64,000 nt of DNA from Oscillospiraceae bacterium (GCA_017516925.1 JAFXAQ010000036.1:1-64000); one strand, 5' to 3'; positions 43,381 to 51,391 are shown, counted from the first letter of the stretch. The notes: generated from the sequence alone by a model not told the origin. Program-made: numbers and translations.

Positions 43381-43570
43381 GCGATATGTTTGCTGCGCAA
43401 ACGCGATATACACTGTGCGAGATATTGCCGCTTCGCGCCAATGCGATATGCTATAAATCCTTCACGCCCCGCAGAGCATATCGCTAGGCGAAGCCTTATA
43501 TCGCTCCCGGAGGGAATATCGCAAATCCGGAACGGATTTATATCGCTGCGTGTTTTCCGCTTGGAAAACA
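43381..43570. repeat. Array of short hairpins separated by CGATAT (array 1)
   Basis: From 43381 the sequence alternates GCGATAT-type spacers with small palindromes: GTTTGC-TGC-GCAAAC, CGC-TTC-GCG, AATCC-GGAAC-GGATT and GCGTGTTTTCC-GCTT-GGAAAACACGC. In the second half the spacers appear as ATATCGC, so the array is roughly symmetric about 43450. It has no coding potential. A second array lies at 61455. Confidence 0.65.
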
Positions 43571-43608
43571 CGCACATCTGAACTTTTTCACTGGGAAGGA
43601 GAGACGCT

Positions 43609-44580
43609 ATGGACTGGGAGAAATGGTGCTTGCGGCTGGGAGCCGGGGCGGTGGTGTTTGCTTTGGCTGTGCGTCTTTTCTGCGGCGGGGCGGCAGAGGC
43701 GGTGGTGGAGGTCTTTGCCCAGCCGGAGGTTGCCTCTGCCCTTTTGTTTCTGGAAACCGGACGGCTGCTGCGCCCGGCGCCGGAAAGCGCCACCCAAGCC
43801 CAGAAGGAGCCCGTAAGTACAGACAATCTGGCGATTTTCTCAGCCCAGGATGAAGCGTTGGTGTCGGTGAACCCGGTGTGCGGCTATGATACCGACGTCA
43901 CTGCCTGGCTGGAAACGCCCCTGTCCTGGCAGCTGCAGCAGGACAAGCCCACGGTGCTGATTGTCCACTCCCACGGCACCGAAAGCTATGAAAACACAGA
44001 AAATTACAACGAATACACCGCCTACCGCACCCGGGATACCAATTATAACGTGGTGTCCGTAGGCGCAGAGATTAAAAAGGCGCTGGAGGCGGGCGGTATT
44101 TCCGTGCTCCACGACACCACCTGCCACGACGACCCCTCCTACACCGCCGCCTACACCAATTCCCGGAAAAGCATAAAAAGCTATCTGGAGCAATACCCCT
44201 CCATTGAGATCGTGCTGGACATTCACCGGGATTCCGTGGAAAACAAGGATGGCAACCAGGTACGCTACACCGTGGAAACACCGGAGGGCACCTCGGCAAA
44301 GCTGATGCTGGTGGTGGGTACGGACGCAAACGGACTGGCGCATCCCAACTGGCCGGAAAATATGGCCTTTGCCGTAAAGCTCCACGCTCTTTTGGAAAAA
44401 ACCACCCCGGGGCTTTGCCGTCCCATCAGCTTCCGCAAGCAGCGGTTCAATCAGGACCTGTCCCCGGGGGCGCTCATTGTGGAGGTAGGCTCTGCCGGGA
44501 ACACCCGGCAGGAGGCACTGCTGGCAGGACAGCTTCTGGCAGAGGCCATCCTGCAGCTGTCCAACGGTGCAAAGACCTGA
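43609..44580 (+). CDS. spoIIP: Stage II sporulation protein P
   Basis: A 323-residue membrane-anchored cell-wall hydrolase of the engulfment complex with SpoIID and SpoIIM. One N-terminal helix (~8-32) precedes the SpoIIP domain: VLIVHSHGTESY (zinc His and Glu), DTNYNVVSVGAEIKKALE, LDIHRDSV and GALIVEVGSAGNTRQEAL with the catalytic Glu. It shows that the organism has sporulation genes. GGAAGGAGAG precedes the ATG. Confidence 0.94.
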   Translation: MDWEKWCLRLGAGAVVFALAVRLFCGGAAEAVVEVFAQPEVASALLFLETGRLLRPAPESATQAQKEPVSTDNLAIFSAQDEALVSVNPVCGYDTDVTAWLETPLSWQLQQDKPTVLIVHSHGTESYENTENYNEYTAYRTRDTNYNVVSVGAEIKKALEAGGISVLHDTTCHDDPSYTAAYTNSRKSIKSYLEQYPSIEIVLDIHRDSVENKDGNQVRYTVETPEGTSAKLMLVVGTDANGLAHPNWPENMAFAVKLHALLEKTTPGLCRPISFRKQRFNQDLSPGALIVEVGSAGNTRQEALLAGQLLAEAILQLSNGAKT

Positions 44581-44585
44581 GGCTT

Positions 44586-44697
44586 CTCCTCCGTCATTGC
44601 CGTAGGGGGCGGCGACCCCGACGCCCCGCCCGTGGCAATCCTTCCCCTTGGGTATTTACTGACTGCCACGGGTCTATCGACCCTCGCAGTGACGGCA
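44586..44697. repeat. Palindromic repeats of the ATTGC/GCAAT type
   Basis: CGTCATTGCCG...CGTGGCAATC encloses GGGGCGG..CCGCCC arms, followed by CTGCCAC-GGGTC..GACCC-TCGCAGTGACGG. Two related hairpins in tandem fill the gap between convergent spoIIP and the DUF4363 gene. Confidence 0.65.
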
Positions 44698-44699
44698 TA

Positions 44700-45080
44700 T
44701 TATAGCAGGTTTTGCAGGGACAGGCGGTGGGCCTCTGCCATAGCATTGACCAGCTTTGCCAGCTGGGCGCAGGTGGCGGCATAGTGCGCCCGTTCCTCCG
44801 GACCTTCAAAGGCCTGCAGCTGGGCAAACAGCCCGTCAATTTCATCCATTGGGGCATGGTCCGCCACAGCCGCTGTCCAGCCCCAGCTTTTCTCCCACTT
44901 GCTTTTGGCGCTTTGGGCCTGCTGCCTTGCCAGGGTGTCATTTTCCTGCAGCGCCAGCTGCGCCGCATTCTCCAGTTTCCCGGCAATCTCCATATGCACC
45001 CTGTCCATACAGGCGCTGACCACCAGCCCCAGGGCAAAAAACAGCGCCAGCAGAACAAGTCCCAGCCACAGCCGCTTCAT
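44700..45080 (-). CDS. DUF4363 family protein
   Basis: A 126-residue protein with an N-terminal signal anchor (LWLGLVLLALFFALGLVVSAC) and an extracytoplasmic helical bundle with a conserved WTAAVADH-type segment. DUF4363 proteins are typical partners of YetF-like DUF421 proteins in spore formers. It overlaps yetF by four bases. Function unknown. Confidence 0.8.
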   Translation of the reverse strand: MKRLWLGLVLLALFFALGLVVSACMDRVHMEIAGKLENAAQLALQENDTLARQQAQSAKSKWEKSWGWTAAVADHAPMDEIDGLFAQLQAFEGPEERAHYAATCAQLAKLVNAMAEAHRLSLQNLL

Positions 45081-45754
45081 CGAACCACCTCCCGGGGATA
45101 GTGCACAATTTTGTCCTGCCCGTCCACGGAAAGATACCAGGTATCTGCCAATGTGGTGTTTCGCTGGGACAGCACCTTATGGAGCCACAGCTTGTTCTTC
45201 CCTGCCTTTTGCAGGTTTTCCGGCAGCAGCGTGCCGTCGGAAATAATCGTCAGGGGCATATACTGCTTATGCGCCTGCACCCCCGCTTCCTTTGCCGTGG
45301 CTGGGCGCTCCTTGGGATAGGGAAACACGGACAGATTGCCGTTGGTTTCCAAAATCGCGTACTGCACCGTGGTCAGGTCCAGCACGTCCTTTTCCCGCAG
45401 GTGCCCGGTAAGCTCATCCATGGTCACCCGGGTTTTTCGCAGATTCTCCTGCATAATATTGCCGTTTTCTATGAGTATCACCGGTTTTCCGCACAGCAGC
45501 TTCCGGAAGGCAATGCTTTTCAAGGACAGGTGGGACAGCACCAGCTCCACAGCCAGCACCGTGACAATGGGCACAAATCCGGAATACAAGGGGATGCCCC
45601 CATCCTGCATGGGAATGGCAGCCAGGTTTGCCACCAGCATAGTCACCACAAATTCCGACGGCTCCATCTGCCCGATTTGCCGCTTTCCCATCAGCCGAAT
45701 CACCGTAATGAGCACCAGATATAAAATAATTGTCCGCAAGTAAGATAAAATCAA
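45077..45754 (-). CDS. YetF-family DUF421 membrane protein
   Basis: A 225-residue protein. Three N-terminal helices include LVLITVIRLMGKRQIGQMEPSEFVVTMLVANLAA, the DUF421 signature. A soluble C-terminal domain contains CGKPVILIENGNIMQENLRKTRVTMDEL. The start is the TTG at 45754, eight bases after GGAGGT. Both the ribosome site and the start codon lie in a 12-bp hairpin. With DUF4363 and spoIIP nearby, a sporulation role is plausible. Confidence 0.88.
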   Translation of the reverse strand: MILSYLRTIILYLVLITVIRLMGKRQIGQMEPSEFVVTMLVANLAAIPMQDGGIPLYSGFVPIVTVLAVELVLSHLSLKSIAFRKLLCGKPVILIENGNIMQENLRKTRVTMDELTGHLREKDVLDLTTVQYAILETNGNLSVFPYPKERPATAKEAGVQAHKQYMPLTIISDGTLLPENLQKAGKNKLWLHKVLSQRNTTLADTWYLSVDGQDKIVHYPREVVR

Positions 45755-45798
45755 AATCTGCCACCTCCGGGATACCTTTCCCAGAAGTGGCAGATTTT
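45752..45798 (-). promoter_or_regulatory. Hairpin sequestering the yetF ribosome site and start codon
   Basis: On the minus strand AAAATCTGCCAC (45798-45787) pairs perfectly with GTGGCAGATTTT (45764-45753), with an inner GGGA/TCCC pair. The GGAGGT ribosome site and the TTG start lie in the 3' side. Translation should be closed unless the hairpin melts or is rearranged. Confidence 0.6.
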
Positions 45799-45824
45799 AT
45801 ACGACAGACTTGCATTGTGGCGCC

Positions 45825-45998
45825 TAGCCTGCGCAATACAAGCCGAACTCGCCTTGGTCGAAGATTTCTGGGCTGTGTGGCTGCCCTGAAGCAAGGCAGA
45901 GCTTTGCCGATGGGCTTTGTGCCCCTCAAAAAGCGATAACCCAGCTTCAGGGTAGCCGCACGGTCCAGAAACGGGTTTGGATTGTATTGTTCAGGCTA
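45825..45998 (+). ncRNA. Rod-like structured RNA candidate upstream of prfA
   Basis: Three stacked helices: TAGCCTG/CAGGCTA (45825-45831 with 45992-45998), an 18-bp helix (45834-45851 with 45972-45989), and a 28-bp helix (45865-45892 with 45944-45971), with a 13-base bulge on the 5' side. In the 28-bp helix every non-Watson-Crick position is a G-U pair when read on the plus strand, but A-C on the minus strand, which points to a plus-strand RNA. A 51-base head holds GGCA/TGCC and GGGC/GCCC hairpins. Length and rod shape recall 6S RNA but no signature proves it. Confidence 0.5.
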
Positions 45999-46168
45999 TA
46001 AAAAAGAATAGCAAAAGCCGCAGGCAACCTGCGGCTTTGCTTGAGAGAGAGAAAAAGGAGAGAAAAATGAAAAAGGTGACATTTGTCGTTACTCCCCAAT
46101 AGTATACAAGGCATTTATGAAGAAAATAAGCCATTAAATATTAAGAAAGTATTAAGTTATAAAATTTA

Positions 46169-46196
46169 TTGTCATTTTATAAAAAACTGCTATAAT
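46169..46196 (+). promoter_or_regulatory. prfA promoter
   Basis: TTGTCA (46169-46174), 16 bases, TATAAT (46191-46196), within an unusually AT-rich 130-base stretch (46080-46210). The start codon follows 30 bases on, after GAAGGAGGTG. Confidence 0.65.
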
Positions 46197-46225
46197 GGAA
46201 ATGATTATGAGAAGGAGGTGGCAGA

Positions 46226-47284
46226 ATGCTGGATAAACTGGAGGCGGTACAAAGCCGCTACGAGGAAATCTGCGCCCGCAGTGAGCAGCCGGACTTTTAC
46301 GCAGACCCCAAACGGGCTGCCGCAACCTTGCGGGAAAAGAACGATTTGGAGCCCATTATGGAAGCCTTCGCCGCCTACAAACATGCCCGGCAGGAGATGG
46401 CAGATGCCCAGGAGCTGATGGCAGACCCGGAGATGAAGGCGCTGTGTCAGGAAACCTATCAAGCGGCAAAGACTGCCTCGGAGGAACTATACGAAAAGCT
46501 GCAGGTTTTGCTGCTGCCCAAGGACCCCAATGACGAGAAAAACGTGATTGTGGAAATCCGGGGCGGTGTGGGCGGTGAGGAAAGCGCCCTGTTTGCCCAC
46601 TCCCTGTTCCGGATGTACAGTATGTATGCCGCCGCCAAGGGCTGGCAGGTGGAGCTGATGAACTACTCCGACACAGAGCTGGGGGGCGTGAAGGAAGCGG
46701 ACTTTGTGATTTCCGGTCGGGGTGCCTATTCCCGGCTGAAATACGAATCCGGTGTGCACCGGGTGCAGCGTGTGCCGGAGACGGAGAGTGGCGGTCGTGT
46801 CCACACCTCCACCGCCACGGTGGCTGTGCTGCCGGAAATGGACGAGGTAGACGTGCAGATTAACCCGGCAGACATTGAAATGCAGGTGTTTCGGGCTTCC
46901 GGCGCAGGCGGTCAGCACGTGAATAAGACAAGCTCGGCAGTGCGCCTAATCCACAAGCCCTCGGGGATTGTGGTTGCCTGTCAGGAGGAGCGCAGCCAGC
47001 TGCAAAACCGGGAAAAATGTATGCGGATGCTGGCATCCAAGCTCTACGAGATTGAGCAGGAAAAGTTAGACAGCGAGGTTACCGGAATGCGCCGCAGTCA
47101 GGTGGGTACCGGTATGCGCAACGAGCGCATCCGCACCTACAATTTCCCCCAGGGTCGTGTCACCGACCACCGGATTGGTCTGACCCTTTATAAAATCGAC
47201 ACCATCATGGACGGGGGCATTGACGAGCTTATCGACGCCCTTGCCACCGCCGACCAGGCAGAGAAGCTAAAGAACGCCCAATAA
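46226..47284 (+). CDS. prfA: Peptide chain release factor 1
   Basis: A 352-residue class I release factor. The catalytic GGQ is in RASGAGGQHVNKTSSAVRL (~230). The stop-codon reading PxT-type tripeptide region is VQRVPETESGGRVHTSTATVAV. IRTYNFPQGRVTDHRIGLTLYK near the end is RF1-specific. Length is typical. Confidence 0.97.
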   Translation: MLDKLEAVQSRYEEICARSEQPDFYADPKRAAATLREKNDLEPIMEAFAAYKHARQEMADAQELMADPEMKALCQETYQAAKTASEELYEKLQVLLLPKDPNDEKNVIVEIRGGVGGEESALFAHSLFRMYSMYAAAKGWQVELMNYSDTELGGVKEADFVISGRGAYSRLKYESGVHRVQRVPETESGGRVHTSTATVAVLPEMDEVDVQINPADIEMQVFRASGAGGQHVNKTSSAVRLIHKPSGIVVACQEERSQLQNREKCMRMLASKLYEIEQEKLDSEVTGMRRSQVGTGMRNERIRTYNFPQGRVTDHRIGLTLYKIDTIMDGGIDELIDALATADQAEKLKNAQ

Positions 47285-47323
47285 AGGGTGTGTTCCAAAA
47301 AACACAAAGCGTCCAACAGAATC

Positions 47324-47373
47324 TGTAGGGGCGACTATTAGTCGCCCGCGGGCGGATAGTATCCGCCCCTACA
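47324..47373. repeat. GC-rich REP-like palindrome
   Basis: TGTAGGGGCG...CGCCCCTACA outer frame with inner GGGCGGATA/TATCCGCCC, between prfA and tsaE. A weak GTGTTGC-GCAACAC hairpin follows at 47409-47431. No gene lies in 47285-47447. Confidence 0.65.
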
Positions 47374-47447
47374 TCCGCAGGATGCAGACATTTGCATAGT
47401 ACTAGGGCGTGTTGCACTTATTTCGCAACACACTCTTGGGAGGAATT

Positions 47448-47882
47448 ATGGAATTTATTACACATTCGCCGGAGGAGACGGAAAGTATCGGCTTTCGTCT
47501 GGGAAATATTTTAACGCCCAATACGGTGCTGGCTTTTACCGGAGATTTGGGCGCAGGCAAGACCGCCTTCACCCGGGGACTTGCCCGGGGTCTGGGGGCA
47601 ACGGAGCGTGTCACCAGTCCCACCTACACCATTGTCAACGAATACTTATCCGGACGGCTGCCGCTGTTTCACTTTGATATGTACCGGCTTTCCTCCGGTG
47701 ACGAGCTGTGGGACATCGGCTGGGAGGATTATCTTATCCGGGGCGGTGTCTGCGCTGTGGAGTGGAGCGAAAATGTGGCAGACGCTCTGGAAAATCCGGT
47801 GCAAATCCGCATCGAAAAGCTGGGCGAAACTACCCGGAAAATCACGATTTTGGGAGGCGGTTATGAAAATATTAGCCTTTGA
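47448..47882 (+). CDS. tsaE: tRNA t6A biosynthesis ATPase TsaE
   Basis: A 144-residue P-loop protein. Walker A is FTGDLGAGKTAFTRG. RVTSPTYTIVNEY and FHFDMYRLSSGDELWDIGWEDYL are diagnostic TsaE segments. It supports the TsaB-TsaD complex in threonylcarbamoyl-A37 tRNA modification. The ATG at 47448 follows GGGAGGAATT. The gene overlaps tsaB by 20 bases. Confidence 0.95.
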   Translation: MEFITHSPEETESIGFRLGNILTPNTVLAFTGDLGAGKTAFTRGLARGLGATERVTSPTYTIVNEYLSGRLPLFHFDMYRLSSGDELWDIGWEDYLIRGGVCAVEWSENVADALENPVQIRIEKLGETTRKITILGGGYENISL

Positions 47883-48564
47883 GACCTCGGCAAAGGCCGG
47901 TTCTGTCGCCCTGACGGATAACGGCATTTTGCTGGGAGAAAGCTACCAGAACACCGGACTGACCCATTCCCAGACGGTGATGGTGATGGCGGAGGAGCTG
48001 CTGAAAGGCTGCTCTGTGGAGCCCGGCGCTGTGGAGGCGGTGGCAGTTGCCGCAGGTCCCGGCAGCTTCACCGGGGTGCGGATTGGTGTTGCCGCAGCCA
48101 AGGGCTTTGCCTGGGGCAGTCAAATTCCCCTTTACGGTGTATCCACCCTGGAGGCAATGGCGCTGGGGCTGGGCATTTGGGAGGGCTATGTCTGTCCGGT
48201 GATGGATGCCAGAAGAGCGCAGGTATACAACGCTTTGTTTCTGGCAGAGGGTGGCAAGCTCAGAAGAATTGCCCAGGACAGAGCCATTGCCCTGACAGAT
48301 TTGGCGGAAGAATTAAAAAATTTGTCAAAGCCGGTATTTTTAGTTGGCGACGGCAGCAATTTGTGCTATAATACCTTACAGGAAGAGGTACCCGGACTGA
48401 TTTTGCCGCCGGAGCATCGGCTGCACCAGCGAGCTGCCGGTGTGGCATTGGCAGCGGAAATGGCAATCGCGGCCGGTGACCCGGGCAATGCCGATACGCT
48501 GGTACCCAACTACTTAAGACTTTCCCAAGCCGAGCGGGAGCGCTTGCAGCGGGAACAAAAATAA
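47863..48564 (+). CDS. tsaB: tRNA threonylcarbamoyladenosine synthesis protein TsaB
   Basis: A 233-residue ASKHA-fold protein. [17 protein letters not shown] opens it, with [21 protein letters not shown] and [14 protein letters not shown] as TsaB signatures. It pairs with TsaD, which is not in this window. The rimI gene that often follows is absent; upp follows instead, after 14 bases. Confidence 0.94.
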   Translation: MKILAFETSAKAGSVALTDNGILLGESYQNTGLTHSQTVMVMAEELLKGCSVEPGAVEAVAVAAGPGSFTGVRIGVAAAKGFAWGSQIPLYGVSTLEAMALGLGIWEGYVCPVMDARRAQVYNALFLAEGGKLRRIAQDRAIALTDLAEELKNLSKPVFLVGDGSNLCYNTLQEEVPGLILPPEHRLHQRAAGVALAAEMAIAAGDPGNADTLVPNYLRLSQAERERLQREQK

Positions 48565-48578
48565 AGGAGATAGAGATT

Positions 48579-49208
48579 ATGAGCACGGTACACGTACTGA
48601 ACCATCCTTTAATTCAGCATAAGCTGGCGATTTTGCGCAGCAAGAATACCTCCGTCAAGGAATTCCGGGAGCTGATCAGCGAGATTTCCGGACTGATGTG
48701 CTACGAAGCAACCCGGGATTTGCCCACGGTGGAGGTATCGGTGCAGACCCCCGTTGCGGAGGCAAAGTGCCGCCGTCTGGCAGGCAAGAAGCTGGCAATC
48801 ATCCCCATTTTGCGTGCCGGTCTGGGTATGGTGGACGCTATGGTGGACCTGATTCCTTCCGCAAAAATCGGTCACATCGGTCTGTACCGTGACCCGCAGA
48901 CCCACAAGCCTGTGGAATATTACTGCAAGCTGCCGGAGGACATCGGCAACCGCCGGGTATTCGTGGTGGACCCCATGCTGGCTACCGGCGGCAGCGCTGT
49001 GGCAGCCATTGATTTTCTCAAGCAGCACGGCTGCAAGAACATTGTGATGCTGAACATCATCGGCGCACCGGAGGGTGTGAAGACGGTGCAGGAGGCACAT
49101 CCGGATGTGGACATTTATCTGGCTGCGCTGGATGAAAAGCTCAATGACCACGCTTACATTGTGCCCGGTCTGGGCGATGCTGGCGACAGAATTTTCGGTA
49201 CAAAGTAA
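48579..49208 (+). CDS. upp: Uracil phosphoribosyltransferase
   Basis: A 209-residue type I PRTase making UMP from uracil and [36 protein letters not shown] is the UPRT loop, [16 protein letters not shown] the PRPP motif, and [17 protein letters not shown] the uracil-binding C-terminus. It works with the uracil permease at 28703; both genes are followed by post-stop element A. Confidence 0.97.
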   Translation: MSTVHVLNHPLIQHKLAILRSKNTSVKEFRELISEISGLMCYEATRDLPTVEVSVQTPVAEAKCRRLAGKKLAIIPILRAGLGMVDAMVDLIPSAKIGHIGLYRDPQTHKPVEYYCKLPEDIGNRRVFVVDPMLATGGSAVAAIDFLKQHGCKNIVMLNIIGAPEGVKTVQEAHPDVDIYLAALDEKLNDHAYIVPGLGDAGDRIFGTK

Positions 49209-49211
49209 AGC

Positions 49212-49422
49212 GACGTCAGGAGAGCCGCAAACCGTGAAAATGAATTTTTATAATTTATTACGTGTTTGTATTTGATTAGATTTTCTTTGCATACCCAATC
49301 TTTTATATTTTGAAAATGCTGCGGTTTGAAAGCATTTTCACTTACTGCACAAAACCCACTCTACCGTACCCTATGTACGCCGACGAGTGGGTTTTGCTTG
49401 TCTTTGCGGCTCTCTTGACGTC
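49212..49422 (+). ncRNA. Post-stop structured element A, copy 4 (after upp)
   Basis: Begins exactly three bases after the upp TAA. P1 is GACGTCAGGAGAGCCGCAAA (49212-49231) with TTTGCGGCTCTCTTGACGTC (49403-49422), one G-U. P3 is GTGAAAATG with CATTTTCAC. Conserved CTTACTGCACAA leads into P2, CAAAACCCACTC with GAGTGGGTTTTG, capped by CGTACCC-TAT-GTACG. The P3 interior is AT-rich with no palindromic insert. This copy has the cleanest pairing, and the P3 and P2 bases differ from the other copies while pairing is kept. Confidence 0.7.
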
Positions 49423-49494
49423 TTGGATTTCCGGGTTGAATTTGTGTTCCATTTTTGGTATGATAAGAAAAACAAAGAAAAAGCTGGTGAGAAA

Positions 49495-50262
49495 ATGCAC
49501 ACAAAAAATGAATATATCGGCGTTTTCGATTCCGGCTTGGGCGGTATCAGCGTGCTCAAGGAGCTGGTCAAGGTAATGCCCCGGGAGCGCTATTTATACT
49601 TTGGAGATTCCGCCAACGCACCCTACGGCAACCGCACCACGGAGCAAATCCGGGCGCTGACCCTGTCTGCGGCGGATATGCTGCTGAGCCGGGGCTGCAA
49701 AGCGCTGGTGATTGCCTGCAACACCGCCACCGCCGCCGCCATTACGGCGCTGCGCTGCGCCTATCCGGACACTGTAATTGTGGGCATTGAGCCTGCCCTG
49801 AAGGTGGCTGCCGACAACTTCCCCCAAGGGAATATCGGTGTAATGGCCACTGCCCTGACCCTCCGGGAGGAAAAATTCCATCAGCAGCTGGAGCGTTTCC
49901 CCGGCTTGCAGGTGTCTGCCATCCGGGCGCCGGGGCTGGTGGAGCTGGTGGAACAGGGGCTGCACAACACCCCCCAGGCAGAAACGCTGCTGGAGCCGGT
50001 GCTTTCCCCCTACCGGGGACGGCTGGATGCGGTGGTGCTGGGCTGCACCCACTACCCCTTTGCCAAAAAAGCCATCGGTAAGCTTCTCGGCGAAAAAACC
50101 GTTCTGCTGGACGGCGGCGCCGGTACTGCCCGGGAGACCTTGCGGCGGCTGACAAATGCCGACCTGCTTTATGACGGTCCCGGAGAAATTCAAATGGAAA
50201 ACAGCAGCCCGGACCCGGCGCTGATTGCCCGGGCAATGGCGCTTTTGGAGGAAGACCAATGA
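49495..50262 (+). CDS. murI: Glutamate racemase
   Basis: A 255-residue racemase supplying D-Glu for peptidoglycan. IGVFDSGLGGISVLKEL is the N-terminal signature. The catalytic cysteines are in VIACNTATAAA (~70) and VLGCTHYPFAKKAI (~180), with GDSANAPYGNRT between. The ATG at 49495 follows a weak GGTGAG site. A TATGAT -10 lies close upstream, after element A copy 4. Confidence 0.95.
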   Translation: MHTKNEYIGVFDSGLGGISVLKELVKVMPRERYLYFGDSANAPYGNRTTEQIRALTLSAADMLLSRGCKALVIACNTATAAAITALRCAYPDTVIVGIEPALKVAADNFPQGNIGVMATALTLREEKFHQQLERFPGLQVSAIRAPGLVELVEQGLHNTPQAETLLEPVLSPYRGRLDAVVLGCTHYPFAKKAIGKLLGEKTVLLDGGAGTARETLRRLTNADLLYDGPGEIQMENSSPDPALIARAMALLEEDQ

Positions 50263-51125
50263 GCATACCCATTAACACCCTTTGCATCGAATGTCACTTA
50301 AGAAAGCGGTTCGCTTTGGCAAGAAGCTTAGGCACTGACCAGCAGGCAAACCAATACGCAAGAGAAATTTTGAAGTTTATTTCGGAAGCCCCTCCGGAAA
50401 TGGACAGCACCTGGCTTGCCCACGTCAGCGATGGGATTTTGCAGCGGCTGGTAGGGCTTGACCCCAATCGGCTGAAAGCGGAAAAGGAATTTTCCAACCG
50501 GTTTGTTTTGGAGCGTCTGCCGGAGATTTACGAGCGGGTGAACCGGGCAGCTGACCCGGTGTACTGCGCGCTGCAGTTTGCGGTGCTGGGCAATTATCTG
50601 GACTTTTCCGCCCTCCAGGGGGAGGTAAGCTTTGACAAATTTTCCGATTTGCTGGATGAGGCGGAGCGTTCTGACCTGGACAAAGCAACCTACGAAAAAT
50701 TCTGCAAGGACCTGGAAGCAGGCAAACGTCTTCTGTATATCACCGACAACGCAGGAGAAATCGTCTTTGACCGGGTGCTGGCAGAAAAAATACACGAAAA
50801 ATATCCCCACGTGCAAATCACTTTCTGTGTCCGGGGCGGCAATGTGACCAACGATGCCACCCGGGAGGATGCCGCCGTTGCGGGCATCACCTTCCCGGTG
50901 ATTGACAGCGGTGTGCCTATTTGCGGTACGGTGCTGCCCTTTATCGGACAGGAACTGAAGGACGCAATGGGGCAAGCCGATGTTATCCTTGCCAAGGGTA
51001 TGGGCAACACCGAAAGCCTCTGGGGTACAGACCTGAATATTTATTACGCATTTTTGGTCAAATGCGTCCGCTTCGAGCAGGTCTTCAACAAACCCAAGCT
51101 CACCCCGATGTTCGTACAGGCATAA
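50259..51125 (+). CDS. DUF89-family metal-dependent phosphatase (damage-control/ARMT1-like)
   Basis: A 288-residue protein. TLCIECHLRKR near the start gives a Cys pair typical of bacterial DUF89 members. LLYITDNAGEIVFDRVLAEKI and VILAKGMGNTESLWG are the metal- and phosphate-binding signatures (DNAGE and KGxGNxE). Family members hydrolyse phosphorylated side-products such as sugar phosphates. Its ATG overlaps the murI stop (ATGA), so the two are coupled. Confidence 0.88.
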   Translation: MSIPINTLCIECHLRKRFALARSLGTDQQANQYAREILKFISEAPPEMDSTWLAHVSDGILQRLVGLDPNRLKAEKEFSNRFVLERLPEIYERVNRAADPVYCALQFAVLGNYLDFSALQGEVSFDKFSDLLDEAERSDLDKATYEKFCKDLEAGKRLLYITDNAGEIVFDRVLAEKIHEKYPHVQITFCVRGGNVTNDATREDAAVAGITFPVIDSGVPICGTVLPFIGQELKDAMGQADVILAKGMGNTESLWGTDLNIYYAFLVKCVRFEQVFNKPKLTPMFVQA

Positions 51126-51130
51126 AGAAG

Positions 51131-51148
51131 CCCGGTCGTTTGACCGGG
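51131..51148 (-). terminator. Terminator downstream of element A copy 2
   Basis: CCCGGTC-GTTT-GACCGGG. On the minus strand it is followed by CTTCTTT, so it would end the PBP2 operon plus element A. It sits just after the convergent DUF89 gene. Confidence 0.6.
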
Positions 51149-51166
51149 TACTTAGGATAGAACGCC

Positions 51167-51391
51167 AGAGGGCAAGAGCGCCTCAAAGACAAGCAAACGG
51201 TCGGCGTAGGCGTACATAGGTACGTTAGTCCGACCGTTTGCGCAGTAAGTCAAAATACCTTGCGATAGCAAGCTTTTTTACACCTCATCCGTCAAAAATC
51301 AAAGATTTTCGCCACCTTCTCCTCAAGGAGAAGGCTTTTTCTTATATGTCATAATTATGTGTTTTGACGGTTTGGGGCTTTCCTGCCCTCT
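51167..51391 (-). ncRNA. Post-stop structured element A, copy 2 (after PBP2)
   Basis: In the PBP2 gene sense it starts three bases after the TAA. P1 pairs AGAGGGCAGGAAAGCCCCAAA (51391-51371) with 51187-51167, with three mismatches. P3 uses GTCAAAA. P2 is CAAACGGTCGG with CCGACCGTTTG under the invariant CGTACC-TAT-GTACG cap. The P3 interior hosts a CTCCTT/AAGGAG plus AAAATC-AAAG-ATTTT repeat and CTTGC-TATC-GCAAG. A terminator follows within about 20 bases. Confidence 0.65.

Noticed and set aside
43381..43570. CRISPR array interpretation of the CGATAT hairpin arrays
   Set aside because: The repeats are only about 6-7 bases, the units vary in length, the intervening sequences are themselves palindromes, and no cas genes are present.
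45730..45939. Plus-strand 69-codon frame upstream of prfA
   Set aside because: It covers the yetF hairpin and part of the rod RNA, with no ribosome site and no recognisable product.
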